DNA of 64,000 bases from Acanthaster planci. Its lineage: Eukaryota > Echinodermata > Asteroidea > Valvatida > Acanthasteridae. Both the position numbers and the translations under genes were made by a program. Positions 46,944-55,760 of the stretch are shown in pieces. The notes under the pieces were generated by a model, which worked only from the letters and a program-made list of their open reading frames with translations, was not told where the DNA came from and ran no database searches. The stretch spans positions 740,938-804,937 of the forward strand of contig NW_019091454.1 in the NCBI RefSeq assembly GCF_001949145.1, written 5' to 3'. How positions within the stretch are numbered: the stretch's first letter is position 1; each line of letters starts with the position of its first letter.

Positions 46944-48300
46944 CTAAGTTAATGCTTTATACAACATGAAACCGATTCCACCTACGGCAATGGCTCCTAC
47001 GGTTAAAGGCAGTTTTTCTTCGTTGTGGATGTCTAACATTTTTTTCGGTTGAGGCCGTAGTTGAGTGGTTAAAGGTTCTGGTTGCTTTGGTTCTTCCACT
47101 TCATCGTTAAAATCACTATAAACTGAAACTCCACCAGAATTTAAAGTCGGAACGTAGCCCGTCTACATGTCTGTGGTCGCAATCTGCAAATTGTTGTTGT
47201 ATCCTTCAAACATACCGATACGTAAATCCATGTCAGAGGGCACCAAGTACAGAACCCGGCGCAATATGAAGTTTAAAGGTATTTTTGCATATTGTAGCAA
47301 ATCTTGAAATTGGTTTATCGATTGTTCTAAATTTGGTTCTGAGTTGATTAAAGATTCTACGATCATAATAAATTGTCGTTGTGCGTCTAATCTGGTGCCA
47401 GGAGCTAAAATGCTGGTCTTGGTCTGAGCTTGTGCACCCAATAACACGTATACGTAAGCCCTAATAGACTCGTTTACCTTTGTAATCCCCACGTCTGTCA
47501 ACCTAGACTTTTTAGGAATAAAATCCCACCAGGCCAGTGTGACCATGTTCGACTGTTGTTAAAAAGACACTTTGTACACGGTTGGGAGATCGGTATCTAT
47601 CCACATGTACATGTATATCAGGCCAGCGTTTCTCCCGCTAACTATGTGCATGTCACATCTGTTATAATTTTTATCGGGAACTAAGTTGGTTCCTGTATTT
47701 TGCTCTATTTTTCGTTCCTCTTCGTTGGCTGGCGATTCTGCAGAGCTTGCCGCACATTTTCTAAAGACAGCAATTTCGTCTGTACTTAACCCAAAAAAAA
47801 CACTAGCTTTACCCAGCATACAAAAAGCAGCCCCTTATCCATTTGACAAAGTATCCCTCTTTTGTTTGTAGGACTTATTTGGGTCTACTTCATACAATAG
47901 ACAAGTTTCTATAAACTTCTGATGATCGTAACTGTTGTGCAATGCGTCAAATACGTCGTCACTCGGAATAGGCATCACGCAGTCATAGAATATTTCCTCA
48001 CGGTGTAATATACGTGAAAGTTGAATAAAGCCGATACGTACGGATTGCGATCGGACAGTAGATCAAAACCTACGCCACAGGCCATCGTTGCACAGTAGAC
48101 AACAAAGTCAAATTGATTTTGGTAGAACGAAATCGGCTCTGTAACCCAATGACTGACAGCTTTGTTTGTCGTGTCTTTCGGTAATTTATACGCTTGAGTT
48201 AAATTTGGAAACTCAGCTGAAAATCAGTTATCCTTATTGACTACAATTAATAATTGACTGAAGTTAGCTCCTATGTTTAATATACACACTTTTTATTCAC
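46944..48300 (-). pseudogene. Large Polinton structural-type protein with C-terminal membrane helix
   Basis: Reading downwards from about 48290 the protein contains 'NFSQLLIVVNKDN', 'ISFYQNQFDFVVY' and 'FHVYYTVRK', then (47546-47166) 'RLTDVGITKVNESIRAYVY' and 'LRIGMFEGYNNNLQIA'. The tail has 'PLTVGAIAVGGIGFMLYKA', a membrane helix just before the stop at 46944-46946. The frame is cut by stops at about 48215, 47835-47837, 47559-47561 and 47163-47165 and by a frameshift near 48010. No start codon is seen and the N-terminus abuts the neighbouring gene, so the 5' part may be deleted. With about 450 residues left it is a candidate virion structural protein. Confidence 0.6.
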
Positions 48301-48304
48301 TGCT

Positions 48305-48945
48305 CTACGCTTTAAAAGGAGGCGCGGTGGGTTTTACTTCTTGGTAAGCAGGTGGTTTATCTTTGGGCTGTTCTTGGTATCGGACCGACTTTGTAAAACT
48401 TACTCGCCAAGTTTTTTCATAAGGTCTTTTTTTAAAACGGCTGCCCTTTCGTTGGCTAGCGTTTCTGCTCTTTCCTTTACTTACTTGACATTCAAATTTT
48501 TCTTTACTGAACGTTTTAGCTTCTTGTAATTTGGTAGACGTACAGTGTACTTGACCTAATTTTTTCCTTCATTTCGTTAAACTTTTTCAGTTTGGATAAA
48601 ATCAGTACAAATTCTTCTTGTGAAATGTCACTTTCTTCTATAGTGTGAGAAACATATTCCTCGATAGTGTTTAGCTTGGAGTCTGCCAACATTCGAATTT
48701 GGTCGTGTTTTTTAGTTTTGTGCGACAGCCTGCGACTGGCGTACTTTAGCAAAGCATAGACACCAAACGCGCCGATAGCAATTCCTTCCATCACTAGTCC
48801 CACGGGAGCCAACACGCTGCCCAAAAAGAGCAGGAATTCTGACGGTTGCCAAAGTAGCGCCCAATTCTTCTACGCCATATTCCACATAACCGAGTGCAGT
48901 GACTGAGTGCAGTGTTGCGACATGACTGCATGATTTGCTGGTCAT
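48305..48945 (-). pseudogene. Polinton membrane/coiled-coil protein
   Basis: Starting near 48945 there is 'GVEELGATLATV', then after a frameshift a hydrophobic segment 'APVGLVMEGIAIGAFGVYA'. A charged helical part follows ('KKHDQIRMLADSKLNTIEEY' and 'SQEEFVLILSKLKKFNEMK'). After another frameshift near 48540 a basic tail ends at TAG 48305-48307. It is the outermost recognisable gene of the element on this side. The function is unknown; a minor virion or membrane protein is possible. Confidence 0.55.
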
Positions 48946-48950
48946 AATTG

Positions 48951-50280
48951 TTAGGAACTACTAGTGTGAAATGTCCATACTTGAATCATATTTTAACACT
49001 TTCTTTGAAAATTATGGTTTAATGCTGAATAAGTGTAGAAAGTTTTGGATTTACAGTAAACTGTAACATTAAACGGTGGCGTTAGTACCTTTGCCCTTAT
49101 CCCACTGAAAAGGAAATCTCATGGTGCTCCTCTCAAAATGTACAATAATATAACAGAATCTTGGCATTTATGGCATAATTATAGGTGGTTTTCCATTTTA
49201 GGGCACACAAGGGGACAACTGTGCCACAACGCACAAAGCTATTAAAACAAATAAAGCTACAGAAACCAAACATACTAAAGTGTTTTTTCTCGTGGACGTT
49301 GGTGTACTCAGCAGCCATATAAGCCCAATTGTCATAGGAAAAAACGTGGCCGGTACAGTCATGCTGCCACTCCGTCAAAGTTCTAACATGAAGTACTACG
49401 TGGCTGTACATCAGTGATGTGATTGGAGAAAAGACAAACAGAAGACAGGTTTACACCATCCGGAGTCATATCAATTGTTGTCTAAAATGAAGTATGTCTG
49501 CCTCCTCTAGATAAATATTTCAATTATCTACGATGTAAATATAATGCTCATGGCACATTATTAATCAGCAGAATAAAGTCTCTGAGCTGGCTGGCACGTC
49601 AGCGCGGTCGAACATGTTTGCAAGCATGGTTTCCGTGTTCCTTGTGTTCTTATACCTAATTCAGTGCAGTTTTTTGGACGGCGAACAGACTATCTGAAAA
49701 AGCAGAAATTGCATACTAACATCATGGGAAAGTCCCAACTTAAATGCTGTTTAATGTATGATGGAATTGTTTTATGGTGAAAGAACGAAACTACGAAAGC
49801 GTTCAAATCCGAACAAAAACTTAAACAAAAACCTTAAAAACTAATCCAGATGTTCACACAATAAATCATGTTTTGAAATGCCAGTAACAATTGTAAAACA
49901 AACTTCACGAAACAGGGATTGAATTCTGTGCCCGCGTCATGCCTGCTGCTTGGGAAAATTGGTGGTATTATTGTTGGTGTGATATGCTTGCTGACTGTTT
50001 TCGGACGACTTTACTATCTTAGGCAGTCTAAGTGGCAGCATGAACAAGAAATTTTGCATGCTTGAACAAGTTTGCTGACGATCAAGGATCTATGAATTTT
50101 TTTTCCTTGCAGTGACGAGAAATATATTACTGCTTGTTATCTACGTTTGGTACAAAATTAAGCTATTCCTTTCATGGTCAATTGTAGGCCGAAAGTAGCC
50201 TGGTAGCAATTTTTTTTCCGAGCCGAGAATCTGCGAAATGTCAGGCATATTCATGAGACTGGTAATTTACATGAACCTTG
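48951..50280. other. Between the Polinton and the DIRS element; nothing recognised
   Basis: AT-rich intronic sequence. The right terminal repeat of the Polinton should lie in its first part but could not be matched to anything on the left side. Confidence 0.5.
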
Positions 50281-50368
50281 CATATTGCGTTCCATCCGCT
50301 GGCACGCCCGGTTGTCAAGGGGGTCTTTTGTTTCCTGGGGACTGGCGTGCTCGCCGTGATCCTGTGGG

Positions 50369-51140
50369 ATGTCTGCCGATCCGGGACCTGTTGGTGGACG
50401 ACTTCAACTCTTTGTAGGGTCTTTGGAGAAAGTCACATTGGACAACTGGGTGCTCAGGACCATTTGTTACAGATACGCCCTCGAATTCACAAGCATCCCT
50501 CTGTCTGTACCTATCTTCCGTCCGACTTCAGTTCCTCCCGACAGAAGCAAACAACAGGAACTGGAATCCGAGATAGACTCTCTCCTTCAGAAACATGCTA
50601 TCTGCCCGGTTCTCAAATTTTAAGCGAACAAGGGCTTCATTTCAACGTTCTTCCTTACTCTAAAGAAAGAAGTCAACAGGTAGCAACCTATTGTCAACCT
50701 CAAAATTCTGCCTGGAAATCCTTCGGACGGTCACCCAATCTCTACAGATTCCATGTTGGGCCTCTTCCATAGACTTGAAAGATGCCTACCTTCTCATCCC
50801 GATTAACCCATGAAGCTATGAATACATGTACCTACGTTTCCTATACAACAGGAACCTTTTTGAATTCACAGCTCTCCCCTTCGGCCTCTCCGCTTCACCA
50901 AGAGTGTTTTCCAGGATTGCAAAGATCGTTCCCGCTCACCTTCGAAAGCGGGACGTCATGCTGTTCTAGTACTTGGATGACTGGCTGATTATTGGTAGAT
51001 CTGCCAATGAAGTAGAGGTTTCTACCTTCCTTAATTGCGATATCACAAATCGCCTGGGCTTCATTATCAACCACGAGAAGTCAAATCCCAACCCAAAGCA
51101 ATACCCAACATATCTAGGGGCATCTATTGACCTTTAATGA
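50369..51140 (+). pseudogene. DIRS reverse transcriptase
   Basis: The first open piece (50369-50623) has 'LEKVTLDNWVLRTI', 'LEFTSIPLSVP' and 'ELESEIDSLLQKHAICPV', the N-terminal RT signature of the group. The next piece in other frames has 'KDAYLLIPINP', then 'FEFTALPFGLSASPRVF', and the catalytic box 'YLDDWLI' at 50970-50990. A TAG directly before the box (50967-50969) and several frameshifts make it inactive. Both catalytic aspartates of YxDD are kept, unlike the fragment at 28.4-29.2 kb. Confidence 0.85.
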
Positions 51141-51728
51141 TGTATAATCTCACCATCGATAACCTTCTTGACTGCGTGAAAGTCTTTTCTACTGAGCAGT
51201 CGGCTCCAGCCTGCACCTGGGTCCGTCTCCTTGGCTCGATGGCCAGCATGGTGGACCTCATCCCACTCTTCAGGCTGTATATGCATCCACTACCGTTTCA
51301 TCTTTTAGCTCTCTTCAGGCCGAAATGGGACTTAATCAATTTCCAGGTCCCCATCTCGGACTTCATCTGCCCCCATTTCCAGTGGTTGTTAGTGAAGAGA
51401 CACCCTTCTCTCAGAGTTCTCTTCCCCAAAGTGAACCCAAAAATAACTATCACTTTAGATGCTTCTCATCTGAGCTTGGGAGCCTCCCTATTGATGCTTC
51501 AAACATCGGGAACATGGGACCTCCAGCTCCAAGGGAGTCACATCAATATACTGGAACTTTAGGCTGTATTCAACACACTGAAAGCTTTCCACCTGAGCAT
51601 CATAGGCAAACAAGTCCTCATCTGCTGGGACAACTCCACAGTGGTGTCATACATTAATGGCCAGGGAGACATGCATTCTCCCCACCTGTGCCTCCTGAAG
51701 AGACAGATATTCCTTTGGGCCCAGGATT
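51141..51728 (+). pseudogene. DIRS RNase H domain
   Basis: It contains 'CTWVRLLGSMASMVDLIPL', then 'ITITLDASHLSLGASLLML' with the first acidic residue, 'GSHINILEL' with the glutamate, and 'WDNSTVVSYINGQGD' with the next aspartate (about 51626-51665). A stop follows 'ILEL' at 51563. The order matches RNase H domains that directly follow RT in this order of elements. Confidence 0.8.
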
Positions 51729-52355
51729 ATGGCATCCGACAACTCCATAGCAGATGCTCTCTCTCGGGGAAAGGTACGTCCCACGGAGTGGAGTCTGCAC
51801 ACCAGTATATTCGAACAGATTTTCGCTGAAGTAGAAAAACCGAACATCATTGTTTTTGCCTCAGCAGAGAACAGCCAACTGCCAGTGTTCTGCAGCAGAT
51901 TTTATTACGTGCAAGCCTGGGCAACGAATGCTCTTCAAATCAACTGGGAAGGCATGTTGGCCTACGCTTTCCCTCCAATATCCCTAATACCGGCAGTTCT
52001 CTTCGAGATCGAACGGGAATGCTGTCGTGTCCTTCTCATGGCCCACTTCTGGCCACACCAGCCATGGTTCCCATGTCTGACCAGACTTCTTGTCCGGGTA
52101 CCGATGATCCTTCCTAACAGATCGATCTGTACATCAACCGAAGTTGGGCATGCTTCACCCTCCTCTGACATCACTACACCTGACCTGTTGGCCTTGTCAA
52201 ACAGTCTTCCAGATCTGCAGGACTTTCTGATGAAGCTGCCGAAATGGCCTCAAAGAGTCGATGCCAGTCTACATGCAGCATCTATGTTTCCAGATTACGA
52301 CATTTTACTTCGTGGTGTTCAGAGTGAGGTCTTGGTCGGACCAAAGTTTCTGTGA
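51729..52355 (+). CDS. DIRS linker region, open for 208 codons
   Basis: The start overlaps the end of RNase H ('NSIADALSRGK', 'EWSLHTSIF'). It then has 'VEKPNIIVFASAENSQLPVF', 'NWEGMLAYAFPPISLIPAVL' and 'WPHQPWFPCLTRLL', segments common to this group of retroelements between RNase H and recombinase. It is the longest undisturbed frame in the element. In an intact element it would be part of the RT-RNase H polyprotein, so the ATG at 51729 is probably not a real start. Confidence 0.7.
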   Translation: MASDNSIADALSRGKVRPTEWSLHTSIFEQIFAEVEKPNIIVFASAENSQLPVFCSRFYYVQAWATNALQINWEGMLAYAFPPISLIPAVLFEIERECCRVLLMAHFWPHQPWFPCLTRLLVRVPMILPNRSICTSTEVGHASPSSDITTPDLLALSNSLPDLQDFLMKLPKWPQRVDASLHAASMFPDYDILLRGVQSEVLVGPKFL

Positions 52356-53160
52356 CTTCTTTAGCTGACTTCTTCATGCACCTGTTCAAATCAGATCTCC
52401 AGGTTTCAAGTATCCGTAACTACCGGTCAGCCATTGGGGCTATACATGATGACTTCCCAGATGGCTCGACTGTGTCCGACAATAATGCTTTTAAACATGT
52501 ACTCTGGGGAAAGTTTCTTGAGCGTCCCCCAACTAAGAGACTAATCCCTTCATGGAACTTGTCAGCTGTTCTCCAACTGCTTGCTGGTCCCCCCTTTTAG
52601 CCTGGCATTCCTGCTGGCAGTTACTACCTCACGACGTGGCAGTGAACTGAAAGCATTGCCCATCACAGGCCACATTTGATGGGAACCCCATGGTGTTCTT
52701 CTCATCCCAGTCAGTTTCCTCCCATCTTCCTGACATTTTTGTACCAGACATTACCAAACACACTAGGACTCCTGACGACGAAGCATGGTGCCCTGTGCAA
52801 ACTCTTAAATGGTACTTAGCCAAAACCAGAAAACTCAGAGGTACAACTTTGCGGCTTTTCATCACCGACCTGCGACCAGAGACACTGTAGCCAGATAGAT
52901 AGTTTAGGCTATCAAGTTAGCCAACCCAGATTGGCTGAACTCTGTGGACAGTGAAACACGACGCCTCATCAGAGCTCATGATATCCAAGCAGTTTCCACA
53001 TCATGGACCTACTTCAGGGGTGTACCAATGGAGGAAATGTGCATGGCAGCATGCTGAAAGACCCCATCTACTTTCACCACATGCTATCTCACCAATATTC
53101 TTCAAAAGGACTCCGCACATGGCAGAGCGGTCCTAACGTCAGCCACATCGATGCCAAAGG
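52352..53160 (+). pseudogene. DIRS tyrosine recombinase
   Basis: The core-binding part reads 'LADFFMHLFKSDLQVSSIRN' and 'PSWNLSAVLQLLAGPPF' (52352-52599). The catalytic domain follows after a break, with 'TTSRRGSEL' at 52623-52649 containing the first conserved arginine. Then comes 'RAHDIQAVS' (52971-52997), where the H-x-x-R box has glutamine instead of arginine. The final 'FTTCYLTN' carries the likely tyrosine nucleophile near 53085. The enzyme would circularise or integrate the DNA copy. Frameshifts and the lost arginine show that it is dead. Confidence 0.82.
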
Positions 53161-53314
53161 GTTCCTCATCAAAGCAGTCCACCACTGGAATGACATAACA
53201 ACTCCATTATTTTGTAAATCTGCAATTAAGTTTAGACAATTTCATACTCTTCTGGCACTCTCATTATGTAGTATGTCCTCGCCGCACCCCCCTCCAAGGG
53301 CTCAGTGCTACTCT

Positions 53315-53637
53315 GCATATTTAGCGACTGTCTGGGGTATGCTGATAGCAGAAGACTCCTCCCCACAGAAAAGTTGCGAGGTCTGCTATTGAATACCTAC
53401 CCCAGACAGTTGGCTCCCGCCCATCCTTCCCCACCTTTGGCTTGGATGGTTTTAATACTGGAAAAAAAAGTGATAATGGCAGCCATTCCGCTATGCATCA
53501 TGAGACTAGAGGGCGCACTGCGGTTGATCAGAAGTTTTAGCGAATTGAATCAGCTGCAAAGGAATTTGCATATTTAGTGACTATTTGGGGTAGGTATTCA
53601 ATAGCAGACCTCACCAACATTTCTGTGGGGGAGGAGT
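53315..53637. repeat. Terminal repeat structure of the DIRS element
   Basis: A 25-base direct repeat starting GCATATTTAG lies at 53315-53339 and 53568-53592 (22 of 25 identical). A 55-57 base inverted repeat, about 90 percent identical, lies at 53355-53409 and 53581-53637; its shared words are GGTCTGCTATTGAATACC and CTCCTCCCC. The right direct-repeat copy overlaps the start of the right inverted arm. Overlapping direct and inverted repeats are expected at DIRS termini. Confidence 0.75.
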
Positions 53638-53981
53638 TTGAAGGTCAGGACATTTGTGATGAAAATTGCAAAAATTTTGCATAATATTTTTTAGTGATTT
53701 ACAGGAGGCATGATATTCGGGTATGTGTTGCTGATTTTTAGAATGTTAAAATTCAATTAAGTTAAAGATTTGTTTGAAGAGAATTGCAGCATTAATAAGA
53801 AAAAGAAAAGCCTAAACAGTGTTACAGTATGACTTTGTTATGCATGTTATCAGCCTATATGTTCATTGTAAATATACATGTACTATGTACGTACACAGTA
53901 CATTTACATGTATGTACAATACCAGCTAACTATAAAAGTGTGTATTCCAACTTGTAACCAATACTGCAACATTTTTTTCAG

Positions 53982-54053
53982 GGCCTAGACAGTATTCACA
54001 ATGATGTTGAGTCTATGAGATCAAGTTGTCAAGATATGACAGGAAGACTTAAG
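53982..54053 (+). CDS. COG6: COG6, exon 3
   Basis: A 72-nt phase-0 exon lies between 'TTTTTTTCAG' and 'AAG|GTGAGT', both strong sites. The 24 codons read 'GLDSIHNDVESMRSS' then 'CQDMTGRLK', continuing the helical N-terminal domain of COG6; the C-Q-D-M-T-x-R-L block is conserved in this protein. It joins exon 2 in phase. The next exon expected for this family (a further helical segment) was not found in the remaining 10 kb, so intron 3 probably runs past the window. Confidence 0.93.
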
Positions 54054-55109
54054 GTGAGTAGAACCCATGAAGGTATTATATGCCATATGTTTAGGACTTA
54101 TGAACTAAATGTACATGTATACAAGTCCAGTGTTCTCAGGAAAGTCTTTAGCATGATGGACTACCTTGCCAAAATATTATGCTGCCCCCTGTAAAATTTT
54201 GCCACCCAGCTAAAATTTTCACTGCCTTGCTTTTTTTTTTCTGCTGTATTTTTTTTGCTGTTTTCGTGACAGCTCTAGCACAAGGAAATTTACTGCACAC
54301 TGTGGAACAAGCATGAAAAGTTTGCCAGCATTAATATTCAGCAGTATTAGAGTAACACTTCTAGATCAGGACCCAACATAAACTTTATGCAGCATGTAAT
54401 ATCGTGGATAAATAAATGGTAATACATGCACATACGTTTTCCTAGATTCATATCGTAAAATGACTCAGTCAGACAACAGCTCAACAATCCAAAAATTAAT
54501 CACCCACTTTAAAAGGAGATACCACAAAATTATTGTCTTGTGGAACTCATCCACAAGATGAAAAAGACTTCGAAGTTTGATCAATTTTTCCTTCTCATAG
54601 AGTAAAATATCAAGTCTACAGTGCTCATCTTACCCATAAAGCCACTACATGTACATGTACCTAAAGGCTACCCACAATAGGCTACCCACCGTGCCCTGCA
54701 ATATGCCTACCATCTTATTTTCTTCTTTCCTCTTAGTGTCGGATGGTGACAGATTGTAAAATATCTGTGTCATTTTTGGCGAGCTGTGAAGCAAATGCGA
54801 GCCTATGTAATACCGATTTCCATCCGTCCGTCCTCAAATGTAAAAGTTTTTCCTTGCGAGTACATACATGTAGGTGGTACAATGTACCATTGAGTGCTTG
54901 TTTGCTTTCCCTCTTGAAATTTTATCAGTGTACAAATAGTCTCATATGACATTAACGCTTAAAATATTGAGAGCCAAGGACGATGTTCGGTATGGCCGAA
55001 TGTTTGAAATAGCGGTGTTCAATATAGTGATATTCCACTGTATTGTGTACTTACCCTGTAGTACATACTGTACATGTATATGTACCCACTTGTACACATG
55101 TACTGAGCA
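54054..55109. other. COG6 intron 3, first part; no gene recognised
   Basis: AT-rich intronic DNA with T-rich tracts near 54230-54260. I saw no supported exon. Confidence 0.5.
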
Positions 55110-55239
55110 CTCCTCCAAGTGACAGATACGGATGTTTGTTGGGGGAGGGGTACCTTTTGGAGGAGGATCATTGGGACAAGGTATGTGTATGTAAAAGTGG
55201 ATGAAATGCTGGATTGCGTTGGTGTAATGGTTGGGCTGG

Positions 55240-55760
55240 ATAAGTGGGATGATAGGACAGCCAGAGTAAGAAGTGAAGGGAATGATGGGAAGGGGTGGAG
55301 TAAGAGATGAATGGGATGATGGGGAGAGGCAGAGTAGGAGATGCATGTAGATAGGATGATGGGGAGGGGGTGGAGTAGGAGATGGATAGGATGATGGGGA
55401 GGGGGTGGAGTAGGAGATGNNNNNNNNNNNNNNNNNNNNNNNNNNNNNNNNNNNNNNNNNNNGGAGTAGGAGATGGATAGGATGATGGGGAGGGGGCATA
55501 GTAGGAGATGGATAGGATGGTGGGAGGGGGCAGAATAGGAGATGGATGGGATGGTAGGGATGGGTGGAGAAGCTGATGAATCGGATGATAGGATGGGACA
55601 AATTAGGAGATAGACAAGATGAGGGAGGGGTAGAGTACCATATGGATGGAAAGATAACATGGATGTGGGATTGGGGATGGAGTCAAAGCAGAAATGGTAG
55701 ATATGGGATGATGGGGGGGTTAGAATTGTAGAGGATAGGATGATGGGGTTGGATGCAAAG
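55240..55760. repeat. G-rich minisatellite with assembly gap
   Basis: Units of about 32-45 bases built on GAGTAGGAGATG, GATAGGATGATGGGGAGGGGG and variants repeat about a dozen times. A 43-N gap at 55420-55462 lies inside. The purine-rich strand explains the long, empty open frames on the opposite strand (proline- and isoleucine-rich). It is non-coding. Confidence 0.85.
55420..55462. other. Assembly gap (43 N)
   Basis: A run of N inside the minisatellite. The true repeat number here is unknown. Confidence 0.99.

Larger units (their letters stand above)
36600..48950. mobile_element. Decayed Polinton/Maverick (adintovirus-like) element
   Basis: The region encodes the diagnostic set of a Polinton: type B polymerase, retroviral-type integrase, FtsK/HerA-type packaging ATPase and a capsid-like protein, with small membrane and coiled-coil proteins. 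Gene blocks are: polymerase (+) at 36743-38833; integrase (-) at 40545-38945; a nine-gene + block at 40576-46874; and two - genes at 48945-46944. Most intergenic spaces are short and AT-rich, as in a virus. Nearly every gene has a stop, frameshift or deletion. Long terminal inverted repeats and target duplications were not found, so the outer limits are estimates. It sits in COG6 intron 2. Confidence 0.9.
50290..53640 (+). mobile_element. DIRS-type tyrosine-recombinase retrotransposon, decayed
   Basis: Reverse transcriptase, RNase H and tyrosine recombinase follow in the order typical of DIRS-like elements, all on the + strand. They are followed by a repeat structure (53315-53637) resembling the unusual termini of this order. 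A gag-like first gene is missing on the left. Stops and frameshifts occur in RT, RNase H and recombinase, with one connecting stretch of 208 codons still open. It lies within COG6 intron 2, ending about 340 bp before exon 3. Confidence 0.88.

Noticed and set aside
49133-49411. Possible piggyBac-like motif ('GHVFSYDNW') on the minus strand
   Set aside because: The surrounding blocks expected for a piggyBac core are absent. A single D-N-W match is not enough.
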